Positions 29,414-38,067 of a stretch of DNA of 64,000 nucleotides are shown piece by piece. Under the pieces are notes generated by a model that saw only the letters and a list, made by a program, of their open reading frames with translations, searched no databases and was not told where the DNA came from. A program made the position numbers and the translations under genes. The stretch is from Serratia quinivorans (lineage in GTDB: Bacteria; Pseudomonadota; Gammaproteobacteria; Enterobacterales; Enterobacteriaceae): assembly GCA_900457075.1 (NCBI GenBank), contig UGYN01000002.1:5208001-5272000 (forward strand), read 5' to 3'. Each line of letters starts with the position of its first letter. The stretch's first letter is position 1.

Positions 29414-29881
29414 ATGAGTACAATCAGTGAAGTAACCAGTCAGGCCGATTACATCGCCAACAAAAGCAATCGTCTGATGGCACAATGGCAGACCTACCAC
29501 AGCACTCTGGTCAAAGCGGTCACCACCACCAAAAAGAAGATTAATCATCAGTTTACCTACGGGCAGGAAAACGACCTGCGCTTTGTGCTGTTTAACCACT
29601 TTACGGTCAGCATCCAGTTGAGCGAAGGGTTTTACAGCCGGGATATTTGCTACCGGATTAATCTGGCCACGGCCCACGAGCCGGAAAACTTTGCCCCTTT
29701 CGCCCATGCCACGCTGGATGAAAACGGCAATATCGACGAAGTAATAAACAACCGCGACATGCAGGCGGTATTTGAACACTACCTGGATAAGATCGCCGTT
29801 ATTTATCAATGCCTGTTTGATTCCTTGCATGATGGTCACGCCATTCAAGACGCTCTGAAAAAAATAACCTTACCCGTCTGA
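29414..29881 (+). CDS. hycA: HycA, regulator of formate hydrogenlyase genes
   Basis: 155 residues (E. coli 153), first gene of the hyc operon. The phrases EVTSQADYIANKSNRLMAQW and VFEHYLDKIAVIYQCLFD match E. coli HycA. HycA counteracts FhlA and lowers expression of the formate regulon. I take the ATG at 29414, with GTGAGG upstream. It has no recognised DNA-binding motif. An array of inverted repeats separates it from hycB. Confidence 0.85.
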   Translation: MSTISEVTSQADYIANKSNRLMAQWQTYHSTLVKAVTTTKKKINHQFTYGQENDLRFVLFNHFTVSIQLSEGFYSRDICYRINLATAHEPENFAPFAHATLDENGNIDEVINNRDMQAVFEHYLDKIAVIYQCLFDSLHDGHAIQDALKKITLPV

Positions 29882-29898
29882 TCGCAGGCGTTAATCAC

Positions 29899-29955
29899 CG
29901 ACAGAAAACTGTCGAAGCGTCATTTTTTACTGACGATTTCGTCATAAATGACGAA
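29899..29955. promoter_or_regulatory. Cluster of inverted repeats between hycA and hycB, candidate FhlA sites
   Basis: Three symmetric elements lie in 57 bases: CGACAGAAAACTGTCG (29899-29914), TGACGATTTCGTCA (29931-29944) and TTCGTCATAAATGACGAA (29938-29955), the last two overlapping. E. coli has an FhlA binding region in the same hycA-hycB gap that aids hyc expression, so these are likely FhlA contacts. The role is inferred from position and recurrence of the TCGTCA half-site. Confidence 0.65.
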
Positions 29956-29968
29956 GCAAGGAGTGTGC

Positions 29969-30583
29969 ATGAACCGCTTTATTATTGCGGACCCTAAATT
30001 GTGTATTGGCTGCAATACCTGTATGGCCAGTTGTTCTGCGGAACATCGGCAATATGGATTGCAGTCATTACCCCGCCTGCAGGTGATTCGCAACGCTCGC
30101 GACTCTGCGCCGGCGATGTGCCACCAGTGTGAAGATGCCCCCTGCGCGCAGGTATGTCCGGTCAACGCTATTCGCCATCAGGATGACGCCATCGTACTGA
30201 ACGAAAGCCTGTGCATCAGTTGCAAGCTGTGCGGCATTGCCTGCCCGTTTGGTGCCATTGGTTTCGGCGGCAGCACCCCACTGGCGATCCCTGCGGACTG
30301 CAACACCTCGCTGGCATTGCCTGCGCCCAAAGCACCACGCCCAATCAGCCCCTTCCTGGATTGTGTGCCCGGTGTCCGTGCCGTGGCGGTGAAGTGCGAT
30401 CTCTGTGACTTCAGCCCCGAAGGCCCCGCCTGTATCCGCACCTGTCCAACCCAGGCGATCCGGCTGGTGACCGACCGAGACGTGCGCAACGCCAGCGAAC
30501 AGAAAAGGCGCAATGCGATGCAGGCGCTCAGCGCCGAGTTGCCGTTTGCGGCCGTCCCTGGATCCCAGAAGGAGCCAAATTGA
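29969..30583 (+). CDS. hycB: HycB, polyferredoxin linking formate dehydrogenase H to hydrogenase 3
   Basis: 204 residues (E. coli 203) with four 4Fe-4S cluster motifs: CIGCNTCMASC, CHQCEDAPCAQVC, CISCKLCGIAC and CDLCDFSPEGPACIRTC. It carries electrons from FdhF to the hydrogenase small subunits on the cytoplasmic face of the inner membrane. The ATG at 29969 has AAGGAG upstream and gives MNRFIIADPKLC, shared with HydN. It overlaps hycC by one base (TGATG). Confidence 0.93.
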   Translation: MNRFIIADPKLCIGCNTCMASCSAEHRQYGLQSLPRLQVIRNARDSAPAMCHQCEDAPCAQVCPVNAIRHQDDAIVLNESLCISCKLCGIACPFGAIGFGGSTPLAIPADCNTSLALPAPKAPRPISPFLDCVPGVRAVAVKCDLCDFSPEGPACIRTCPTQAIRLVTDRDVRNASEQKRRNAMQALSAELPFAAVPGSQKEPN

Positions 30584-32451
30584 TGATATATGCCCTGTTG
30601 CCCGACCCGTTGTTACTGCTGACTTCGGCCCTGGTCGGGTATTTACTCTGCGCCCTGTTGGGCTGGCTACTGGCCCCCTGGTCGCGTGTCAGCACTTTGT
30701 TGAGCGGCGTTACCTTAATCTGTGCCGTCGCTACCCTGCTGGCCGCGGTGCAAATACTGTTTGCCCCACTGCACAGCGCCCGTTTGCCGTGGCTGCATTA
30801 CGCGGTGGAAATCAGTGGCCTTAACGCCCTGTTACTGCTGGTGATGGCTCTGTGCGGGGTCTTTGCCGCGCTGCATCACGCCGGTAGCTTATCCAGGCTG
30901 AACCCGCGTGCTCGCGGCCGATTGGCTGGCTTAAGCAACCTGATGCTAGCGGCCTTAAGCGCTGCGGTGATGGCCGATAATGCCCTGGCCTTGCTGTTGC
31001 TGCTGGAGTTAGCGGCGCTTTGCGGCTATTTCCTGATTGTCCATGCCCCAAGCGCTAAAAGCCTGCGTGCCGGACATAGCCAGTTCTTGCTGATGCGCTC
31101 AGGCACCCTGTTGTTGGTTGTCGCCTTCGCACTGATCTATTGCCATAGCCACAGCCTGCAGTTCAGCGTGATCCGCGCTACGCCACTGCCGGATGCATTG
31201 CGTAATGCGGTATTCCTGCTGGCGCTGGCCGGGTTTGGCATTTTTGCCGGGCTGATGCCGTTACATGCCTGGGTGCCACAATCCCATAGCAGTGCGCCCG
31301 CCTCCGCCGCCATGTTGTTTTCCAGCGCGCTGATGAAGGTCGGCCTGCTGGGCATCCTGAAAATAGGGCTGGATCTGCTGGGTACGCCGCCGCTGTGGTG
31401 GGGATTACTGGTCTTGCTACTGGCTGCCGGTACGGCTTTCTTCGGCGGGCTGTACGCGCTGATGGAGCACGATCTGCGCCGCTTGCTGGCTTACCACACG
31501 CTGGAGAACATCGGCATTATCCTGCTGGGCATCGGGGGCGCAATGGTCGGTACGGCGCTGCAACAGCCGTTATTGACCGCCTTCGCCCTGATTGGTGGCC
31601 TGTTCCACCTGCTGAATCACAGCCTGTTTAAAAGCGCATTGCTGCTGGCAGCCGGCGCCATTGAACAACAGACCGGGCTGAAAGACATGGAGAAAATGGG
31701 CGGTTTGGCGCGGCTGATGCCCTGGACCGCCGTTTCTTTGCTGATTGGCCTGGTGGCGATGGCCGCATTACCGCCGTTGAACGGTTTTGCCAGTGAATGG
31801 TTGATCTACCAGGGACTGTTCCACTTCAGCGCGGCACCCGGTTTTATTGGCCATCTGTTTGGCCCGCTGCTGGCGGTGGCATTAGCCCTGACCGGTGCGC
31901 TGGCGGTGATGTGCGTCAGCAAAGTGTTTGGCGTGGCTTTTCTGGGCGCTCCGCGCTGCGACGCTGCAGCAAACGCGGTTCAGGCCAATGTTTGGCTGAC
32001 GCTAAGCCATGCGCTGCCGGCTCTGTTGTGTCTGGTTTGCGGTCTGGGTGCGCCCTGGATCATTCCACTGTTTGCCCGCCTGATCGGCCTGACGTCCGAA
32101 CAGGCGCTCTCCTTGTCCGATACGCTGGTTTCCACCCCGCTGATCGCCATTTTATTGCTGGCGATGCCGCTACTGCCGTTGTTGATCGCGGCGCGTTACC
32201 AGACGCGTCGGCAACCTCGGCGGGTACAAGGCAGCGCCTGGGCCTGTGGTTATGGGCATGAGGACGCGATGGTGATCACCGCCACCGGTTTTGCTCAACC
32301 GTTGCGAGTGATGTTTGCCCCACTGTATCAACTGCGCCGCTGGCTACCGGGATCCTTCGGTGACCGGTTACACCGTAACGCATTCGTTGCCTTCTGCCGC
32401 GGTCTGGCCGCCGTAGAGTTGGCGGTGCTGCTGGTCGTGGCTTTTGCCTGA
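30583..32451 (+). CDS. hycC: HycC, hydrogenase 3 membrane subunit (NuoL/Mrp antiporter-like)
   Basis: 622 residues (E. coli 608) with about 16 hydrophobic segments. The antiporter-like core shows MPLHAWVPQSHSSAPASAAM, ALMKVGLLGILKIGLDLLG, RRLLAYHTLENIGIILLG and HLLNHSLFKSALLLAAGAIE, matching NuoL/NuoN-type subunits. It anchors hydrogenase 3 in the inner membrane and may move protons. The ATG at 30583 is preferred to the TTG three bases before it. Confidence 0.93.
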   Translation: MIYALLPDPLLLLTSALVGYLLCALLGWLLAPWSRVSTLLSGVTLICAVATLLAAVQILFAPLHSARLPWLHYAVEISGLNALLLLVMALCGVFAALHHAGSLSRLNPRARGRLAGLSNLMLAALSAAVMADNALALLLLLELAALCGYFLIVHAPSAKSLRAGHSQFLLMRSGTLLLVVAFALIYCHSHSLQFSVIRATPLPDALRNAVFLLALAGFGIFAGLMPLHAWVPQSHSSAPASAAMLFSSALMKVGLLGILKIGLDLLGTPPLWWGLLVLLLAAGTAFFGGLYALMEHDLRRLLAYHTLENIGIILLGIGGAMVGTALQQPLLTAFALIGGLFHLLNHSLFKSALLLAAGAIEQQTGLKDMEKMGGLARLMPWTAVSLLIGLVAMAALPPLNGFASEWLIYQGLFHFSAAPGFIGHLFGPLLAVALALTGALAVMCVSKVFGVAFLGAPRCDAAANAVQANVWLTLSHALPALLCLVCGLGAPWIIPLFARLIGLTSEQALSLSDTLVSTPLIAILLLAMPLLPLLIAARYQTRRQPRRVQGSAWACGYGHEDAMVITATGFAQPLRVMFAPLYQLRRWLPGSFGDRLHRNAFVAFCRGLAAVELAVLLVVAFA

Positions 32452-32461
32452 GGAGATAACG

Positions 32462-33397
32462 ATGACCTATCCCTATGTGTTACTCGGTTTGCTGCAGGCC
32501 CTGCTGTTACTGGCTGTTGCCCCGCTGTTTGCCGGCATCAGCCGGGTGCTGCGTGCCCGCATTCATACCCGACGCGGCCCCGGCGTATTACAGGAATACC
32601 GTGATATCGCCAAACTGCTGAAGCGCCAAAGCGTGGCGCCGGGTGCTTCCGGCCTGGCTTTTCGCGCCATGCCTTACTTACTGACCGGCACCTTGCTGGC
32701 CATCGCCTGTGCACTGCCGATGCTGACTACTGCCTCACCGCTGCCTGCTATCGGTGATGTGATCACCCTGATCTATCTGTTCGCCGTGGTGCGCTTTGTG
32801 TTTGCCATTGCCGGGCTGGATACCGGCAGCCCCTTCACCGCTATCGGTGCCAGCCGTGAGGCAGTGTTAGGCATTCTGGTCGAACCGATCCTGTTGCTGG
32901 GTCTGTGGGTGACGGCGCTGGTCGCCGGTTCTACTCAACTCAGCGCCATGGTGCAAAGCCTGCTGGGCTTGCCGCATCACGCCTGGCTGCCACTGCTGTT
33001 GGCCAGTTTGGCCTGCGCGTTCGCCACCTATATCGAAATGGGCAAGCTGCCGTTCGACATGGCAGAAGCCGAACAAGAGCTGCAGGAAGGCCCGCTGACG
33101 GAATATTCCGGCGTCGAGCTAGGCATTATCAAATGGGGCATCAGCCTCAAGCAACTGGTGGTGCTGCAACTGTTCCTCGGCGTGTTCCTGCCCTGGGGCC
33201 AGGCGGCACAGCTCACTGCCCCGCAGCTGTTGACTGGACTGGTGCTGGCGCTGTTCAAGCTGTTGTGTGCGGTGGTGCTGATCGCGGTTCTCGAAAATAG
33301 CGTGGCACGTTTGCGCTTCCTCAAGACGGGCCGTACCACCTGGGCCGGTTTTGGGCTGGCTTTTCTGGCGCTGGTTTCCTGGCTGGTCGTCGGCTGA
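32462..33397 (+). CDS. hycD: HycD, hydrogenase 3 membrane subunit (NuoH-like)
   Basis: 311 residues (E. coli 307), about 8 hydrophobic segments. The NuoH-type loop appears as RIHTRRGPGVLQEYRDIAKL and the membrane-arm contact as TYIEMGKLPFDMAEAEQELQ. It joins the soluble [NiFe] module to the membrane. The ATG at 32462 follows GAGGAG, with 10 bases after the hycC stop; an in-frame TTG at 32444 lies inside hycC and is rejected. Confidence 0.93.
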   Translation: MTYPYVLLGLLQALLLLAVAPLFAGISRVLRARIHTRRGPGVLQEYRDIAKLLKRQSVAPGASGLAFRAMPYLLTGTLLAIACALPMLTTASPLPAIGDVITLIYLFAVVRFVFAIAGLDTGSPFTAIGASREAVLGILVEPILLLGLWVTALVAGSTQLSAMVQSLLGLPHHAWLPLLLASLACAFATYIEMGKLPFDMAEAEQELQEGPLTEYSGVELGIIKWGISLKQLVVLQLFLGVFLPWGQAAQLTAPQLLTGLVLALFKLLCAVVLIAVLENSVARLRFLKTGRTTWAGFGLAFLALVSWLVVG

Positions 33398-33419
33398 ACA
33401 ATGATTAAGGCAATCAATA

Positions 33420-35123
33420 ATGACTAACGAACATCAAGGCCAGCACTATCTGGCGGCGTTGCAGCAACAATTCCCCGCTGCCATGCTGGCAGCAGAATGG
33501 CAAACGGCCGACCAACTGACGGTGACCGTCAAACTCAACGCGCTGCCAGAAGTGGTGGAATGGCTGTATTACCAACAGGGCGGCTGGTTGTCGGTGCTGT
33601 TTGGTAACGACGAACGCACGCTGTGTGGCAATTACGCGCTGTATTACGTGCTGTCGATGGAGCAAGGCACCAAATGCTGGATCACGGTACGGGCCGAGGT
33701 TGACGCCCAAACGCTGGAGTTCCCTTCCGTTACGCCACGGGTGCCTGCTGCCGTCTGGGGTGAACGCGAAGTGCGCGATATGTATGGCCTGCGCCCGATC
33801 GGTTTGCCGGATGAACGCCGGTTGGTGCTGCCGGACGACTGGCCGGACGATCTCCATCCGTTACGCAAAGACGCCATGGATTATCGTCAACGGCCCGCGC
33901 CTACCACCGATGTGGAAACCTATCCGTTCCAGAGCCTGGCCGGCAGTAAAGCCAACGTGGTGCCGATCGGCCCGTTGCATATCACCTCGGATGAACCCGG
34001 GCATTTCCGCCTGTTCGTCGACGGCGAAGACATCATTGATGCCGACTATCGGCTGTTCTACGTCCACCGTGGCATGGAGAAACTGGCCGAAACCCGCATG
34101 GGTTACAACGAAGTGACCTTCCTGTCGGACCGGGTGTGCGGCATTTGCGGTTTTACCCACAGCGTGGCGTACACCAGTTCGGTGGAGAACGCGATGGGCA
34201 TCCAGGTGCCGGAACGCGCCCAGATGATCCGCTCAGTGCTGCTGGAAGTGGAACGCCTGCACAGCCATCTGCTGAATCTGGGGCTGGCCTGCCATTTCGT
34301 CGGTTTCGACTCCGGTTTTATGCAGTTCTTCCGGGTGCGCGAACAGTCGATGAAGATGGCGGAGATCCTGACCGGTGCACGCAAAACCTATGGTTTGAAC
34401 CTGATTGGCGGCATCCGTCGCGACATTATGAAAGACGACATGCTGCAAACCCTGCGGCTGGCGGCGCAAATGCGCAGTGAGTTGGTGGATCTGGTCGATA
34501 TCTTGCTCAGCACGCCGAATACCGAACAGCGCAGCGTCGGGGTTGGCCGGCTCGATCCGCAGGTGGCTCGCGACTACAGCAACGTCGGCCCGATGATCCG
34601 CGGCAGCGGCCACCGCCGCGATACCCGTATCGACCATCCCTTTGCCGGTTACGCCAAACTGCCGGTGGAACTGTGCGTAGAGGACGGCTGCGACGTCTAC
34701 TCCCGCCTGAAGGTGCGCATTCATGAAGTGTTCAACTCGCTCGGCATCATCGAGTTCGGTCTGCAAAGCCTGCCGAGCGGGCCGCTGGCGGTGGATGGGT
34801 TCACCTATATTCCACACCGCTTTGCCCTGGGCTTTGCCGAAGCGCCGCGCGGTGACGATATTCACTGGAGCATGACCGGCGACAACCAAAAACTGTTCCG
34901 CTGGCGCTGCCGTGCCGCGACCTACGCCAATTGGCCAACCCTGCGTTACATGCTGCGCGGCAACACGGTTTCCGACGCTCCGCTGATCATCGGCAGCCTG
35001 GATCCCTGCTATTCCTGTACCGATCGCATGACCATCGTCGACGTGCGCAAGCGCCAGTCCATCATAGTGCCGTACAAAGAGATTGAGCGTTATGGCATCG
35101 AACGGAAAAACAAACCGTTCTAA
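33420..35123 (+). CDS. hycE: HycE, hydrogenase 3 large [NiFe] subunit
   Basis: 567 residues (E. coli 569). A NuoC-like N-terminal domain (about 1-165) is fused to the NuoD/[NiFe] large-subunit domain. The nickel ligands are in RVCGICGFTHS and in DPCYSCTDR. After that Arg there is a 31-residue tail (MTIVDVRKRQSII to ERKNKPF) that HycI should remove once nickel is in place. This is a group 4a energy-linked hydrogenase that evolves H2 from formate electrons. All catalytic cysteines are intact and no frame break is seen. Confidence 0.96.
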   Translation: MTNEHQGQHYLAALQQQFPAAMLAAEWQTADQLTVTVKLNALPEVVEWLYYQQGGWLSVLFGNDERTLCGNYALYYVLSMEQGTKCWITVRAEVDAQTLEFPSVTPRVPAAVWGEREVRDMYGLRPIGLPDERRLVLPDDWPDDLHPLRKDAMDYRQRPAPTTDVETYPFQSLAGSKANVVPIGPLHITSDEPGHFRLFVDGEDIIDADYRLFYVHRGMEKLAETRMGYNEVTFLSDRVCGICGFTHSVAYTSSVENAMGIQVPERAQMIRSVLLEVERLHSHLLNLGLACHFVGFDSGFMQFFRVREQSMKMAEILTGARKTYGLNLIGGIRRDIMKDDMLQTLRLAAQMRSELVDLVDILLSTPNTEQRSVGVGRLDPQVARDYSNVGPMIRGSGHRRDTRIDHPFAGYAKLPVELCVEDGCDVYSRLKVRIHEVFNSLGIIEFGLQSLPSGPLAVDGFTYIPHRFALGFAEAPRGDDIHWSMTGDNQKLFRWRCRAATYANWPTLRYMLRGNTVSDAPLIIGSLDPCYSCTDRMTIVDVRKRQSIIVPYKEIERYGIERKNKPF

Positions 35124-35135
35124 CCGGAGCCCATC

Positions 35136-35681
35136 ATGCTGAAACTGATTAAAAAAGTGCTGAAAACCGGCCCGGCCACCGTCGCCTATCCGAGCCAGCC
35201 GTTGGTTGTAGACCCCAACTTTCGTGGCAAGCCCGAATACAACCCGCAGCAATGTATTGCCTGCGGGGCCTGTGCCAACGCTTGCCCATCCAATGCGTTG
35301 AGTATGACCACCGATCTGCCCCGCGGCACGGTGCGCTGGCAGCTGTTTCTCGGGCGCTGCATCTTCTGCGCCCGCTGTGAAGAAGTTTGCCCCACCGCCG
35401 CCATCCGTCTTTCACAGCAGTTCGAGCTGGCAGTGTGGCGTAAAGAAGACTTATACGAGCAGGCCGACTTTGCCATCTGCCATTGCCGTCAATGCGGCAA
35501 AGCCTATGCGTCGCAGAAGGAAATTGACTATGCCATGGCGCTGCTCGGGCTAAGCAGTACAGAAACCGCCACACGCCGCACGCAGTTTGAAACCTGCCCG
35601 GCGTGCAAACAGCAGCAAAACCTGACTCAGGCCGATCGCATTGACGTTGGCCGCCATTTGACCCGGGAGATCATCTCATGA
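35136..35681 (+). CDS. hycF: HycF, hydrogenase 3 ferredoxin subunit (NuoI-like)
   Basis: 181 residues (E. coli 180) with two 4Fe-4S motifs, [12 protein letters not shown] and [12 protein letters not shown], as in NuoI. A further Cys-rich pair near the C-terminus (CHCRQCGK and CPACK) could hold zinc. It passes electrons between HycB and HycG. It overlaps hycG by 4 bases (ATGA). Confidence 0.94.
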   Translation: MLKLIKKVLKTGPATVAYPSQPLVVDPNFRGKPEYNPQQCIACGACANACPSNALSMTTDLPRGTVRWQLFLGRCIFCARCEEVCPTAAIRLSQQFELAVWRKEDLYEQADFAICHCRQCGKAYASQKEIDYAMALLGLSSTETATRRTQFETCPACKQQQNLTQADRIDVGRHLTREIIS

Positions 35682-36475
35682 ATCCGCCACTGATTGGCCC
35701 ACGCGACGAAAATGGCCTGCCGGTGCCGATCACCCTCGACGAAAGTATCGCCAAGCTGAAAACCACCTTACTGCAGGATATCCGCCGCTCGGCCTATGTT
35801 TATCGCGTGGACTGCGGCGGGTGCAATGGCTGCGAAATTGAGATTTTCGCTGCCGTTTCCCCGTTGTTCGACGCCGAACGCTTCGGTATCAAAGTGGTTC
35901 CTTCACCCCGCCATGCCGATATTTTGCTGTTTACCGGGGCGGTCACCCGCGCCATGCGTATCCCGGCGATCCGCGCCTGGCAGGCTTCGCCCGATCCGAA
36001 AATCAGCATCTCTTACGGTGCCTGCGGCAACAGCGGTGGCATTTTCCACGATCTCTACTGCGTATGGGGCGGCACCGATCGCATCGTACCGGTTGATGTC
36101 TATATCCCCGGCTGCCCCCCGACGCCGGCCGCCACCATTTATGGCTTTGCCATGGCACTCGGCCTGTTGGATCAGAAAATCAAAGGCCGTCAGCATGACG
36201 AAACCCAGGGCGAGGCCACCCGCCTGTTGCACCCGGCATTACCTCAGCCGCTGCGGGTGCTGCTGGATCGCGAAGCCCGGCGGATGGCCGGTTATCGCTA
36301 TGGCCGCCAGATCGCCGACCAGTTTATGCAACTGTTGGCCGCAGACAGCCCATTGCCGGTCGAACAGCGCATTAGCGCCTACCTGCAACAGCAGGACGAT
36401 ATGCGTTTAAGCGAGATTGTCGGCAACCTGCTGGGGATCTATCAACGGGTACTGCGAGGGGAACTGCGACTATGA
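35678..36475 (+). CDS. hycG: HycG, hydrogenase 3 small subunit (NuoB-like)
   Basis: 265 residues (E. coli 255). The proximal cluster ligands appear in [26 protein letters not shown] and [14 protein letters not shown]. With HycE it forms the catalytic heart of the H2-evolving enzyme. The C-terminal 80 residues are more divergent. It overlaps hycH by 4 bases. Confidence 0.95.
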   Translation: MNPPLIGPRDENGLPVPITLDESIAKLKTTLLQDIRRSAYVYRVDCGGCNGCEIEIFAAVSPLFDAERFGIKVVPSPRHADILLFTGAVTRAMRIPAIRAWQASPDPKISISYGACGNSGGIFHDLYCVWGGTDRIVPVDVYIPGCPPTPAATIYGFAMALGLLDQKIKGRQHDETQGEATRLLHPALPQPLRVLLDREARRMAGYRYGRQIADQFMQLLAADSPLPVEQRISAYLQQQDDMRLSEIVGNLLGIYQRVLRGELRL

Positions 36476-36888
36476 GCCACTCCCATGCCCAGGTGGTGTT
36501 CTACTCCCTGAGCCGCAAATTCGTGCAAGAGAAAAAGGCCCCGCCGAAAGCCCAGGAGGTGATCTATTACAGCCTGGCGATTGGCCACCATCTTGGCGTC
36601 ATCGACTGTCTGGAAGCCAAACTCAGCTGTCCGCTGGCCGGTTTCCGCGCCTGGGTACAACAACTGCCCGCGGCCAGCACCGCCCGGCGCAAGCTGGAAG
36701 GGGTCGATCGCTTCGGTGAAATCTGTATCGACAGTAGCCATACCCACCTGCTGGCCACCGCGTTAAGCGCTGCCGCCCCGCAAATGAACCCCCAACAGCA
36801 AGACTGGAGCCAACAGTTGATCGCCCTGCTGCAGTCGATTGAAAACGAACCCGCCATCTACCTGATGGTCCGGAGGCATGATGACTGA
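36472..36888 (+). CDS. hycH: HycH, formate hydrogenlyase assembly protein
   Basis: 138 residues (E. coli 136). The start [20 protein letters not shown] and the [20 protein letters not shown] region match E. coli HycH, which is needed to convert the HycE precursor but is not part of the final complex. Its end overlaps the hycI start region. Confidence 0.9.
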   Translation: MSHSHAQVVFYSLSRKFVQEKKAPPKAQEVIYYSLAIGHHLGVIDCLEAKLSCPLAGFRAWVQQLPAASTARRKLEGVDRFGEICIDSSHTHLLATALSAAAPQMNPQQQDWSQQLIALLQSIENEPAIYLMVRRHDD

Positions 36889-37351
36889 CGTTTTATTGTG
36901 TGTAGGCAACTGCATGATGGGCGATGACGGCGCCGGCCCGCTACTGGCAGAGCTCTGTGCCGGCAATCCCCCCGCCGGCTGGACGGTGATCGACGGCGGA
37001 GCCGCACCGGAAAATGACATTGGGCATATCCGCGAACTGCGCCCTGCGCGGCTGGTGATTGTCGATGCCACCGACATGGGACTGGCTGCGGGAGAAACCC
37101 GGGTGATTGATGAAAAAGACATTGCCGACATGTTCATCATGACCACCCATAACCTGCCGCTGAATTTCTTGATCGATCAACTGCGCGAAACGGTGCCGGA
37201 AATCACCTTTATCGGCATTCAGCCTGAGGTGGTGGCGTTTTACTACCCGATCGGCGCCGCGGTACGCCGTGCGGTGACCACCCTGCACCAACGGCTACAT
37301 GACTGGCCAATAAATGGCGGTTACCCGCCACTGGTGGTGACGAATGTCTGA
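36881..37351 (+). CDS. hycI: HycI, HycE-specific maturation endopeptidase
   Basis: 156 residues, exactly the E. coli length from the ATG at 36881 ([10 protein letters not shown]), which I prefer to the ATG directly before it because of the GGAGG at 36872-36876. Family marks are GDDGAGPLLAE, VIDGGAAPENDI, IVDATDMG and the His in MTTHNLPLNF. The Asp and His residues contact nickel in the substrate. It cuts HycE after the Arg of DPCYSCTDR. Confidence 0.94.
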   Translation: MTDVLLCVGNCMMGDDGAGPLLAELCAGNPPAGWTVIDGGAAPENDIGHIRELRPARLVIVDATDMGLAAGETRVIDEKDIADMFIMTTHNLPLNFLIDQLRETVPEITFIGIQPEVVAFYYPIGAAVRRAVTTLHQRLHDWPINGGYPPLVVTNV

Positions 37352-37436
37352 CGCCGCATCGTCATTTGTGTCGAGATGCCGTCGATCACTTCGTCAGCAT
37401 CAGGCTAACCCTCTGCTTTTATTTGATTTTCAGGGT

Positions 37437-37451
37437 TGGCACGCTTTATGC
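37437..37451 (+). promoter_or_regulatory. Sigma-54 (-24/-12) promoter of hydN-fdhF-hypF
   Basis: TGGCACGCTTTATGC, identical to the hyc promoter core, lies 63 bases before the hydN ATG. Upstream, at about 37360-37410, are repeated GTCG/CGTCA-like half-sites that may bind FhlA. It should drive hydN, fdhF and probably hypF and the nickel permease. Confidence 0.88.
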
Positions 37452-37513
37452 GTAACCCAAGGCACAACCTATCCATAGTCATACCCGGATGAAGGGTAAC
37501 TCAGGAGTTATTG

Positions 37514-38056
37514 ATGAACCGGTTTATCATCGCCGATCCCAAGAAATGCATCGGCTGCCGTACCTGTGAAATTGCCTGCGTGATGGCACACAGCGAAAAC
37601 CAGGATATTTCAGCGCTCAACGCCGCCAGCTTCGCCCCACGGCTGCATGTGATCAAAGGCGTTAACGTCAGCACTGCCGTACTGTGCCGCCAGTGTGAGG
37701 ACGCGCCTTGCTCCAACGTTTGCCCCAATGGGGCGATTAGCCGAACCAACGGCATGGTGCTGGTGATGCAGGAGCGCTGCATCGGCTGCAAAACCTGCGT
37801 GGTGGCCTGTCCTTACGGCGCGATGGAAGTGGTCACCCGCCCGGTTGTCCGCCAGAACGGCGCCGTGATGAGTGCCACCACCGAGAAAGCCGAAGCCCAT
37901 AAATGCGACCTGTGCATCGGTCGTGATAGCGGCCCGGCCTGTATGCAAACCTGCCCGACCAATGCGTTGCACTGTGTGGATCGCAACATGCTGCAAGAAA
38001 TGAACGCCGAGAAACGCCGTCGCGCCGCGCTCGACACCCTGTCGTCACTGTTTTAG
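37514..38056 (+). CDS. hydN: HydN, 4Fe-4S electron-transfer protein linked to formate dehydrogenase H
   Basis: 180 residues (E. coli 175) with four ferredoxin-type motifs: CIGCRTCEIAC, CRQCEDAPCSNVCP, CIGCKTCVVACP and CDLCIGRDSGPACMQTCP. The phrase HVIKGVNVSTA and the C-terminal AEKRRRAALD match HydN. It is needed for full FdhF activity. It differs from HycB by the conserved second half. fdhF begins 11 bases after its stop, so they form one unit. Confidence 0.93.
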   Translation: MNRFIIADPKKCIGCRTCEIACVMAHSENQDISALNAASFAPRLHVIKGVNVSTAVLCRQCEDAPCSNVCPNGAISRTNGMVLVMQERCIGCKTCVVACPYGAMEVVTRPVVRQNGAVMSATTEKAEAHKCDLCIGRDSGPACMQTCPTNALHCVDRNMLQEMNAEKRRRAALDTLSSLF

Positions 38057-38067
38057 GAACTGAACCG

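Noticed and set aside
37514..38056. Second hycB rather than hydN
   Set aside because: The HVIKGVNVSTA region and C-terminus match HydN, and it precedes fdhF.
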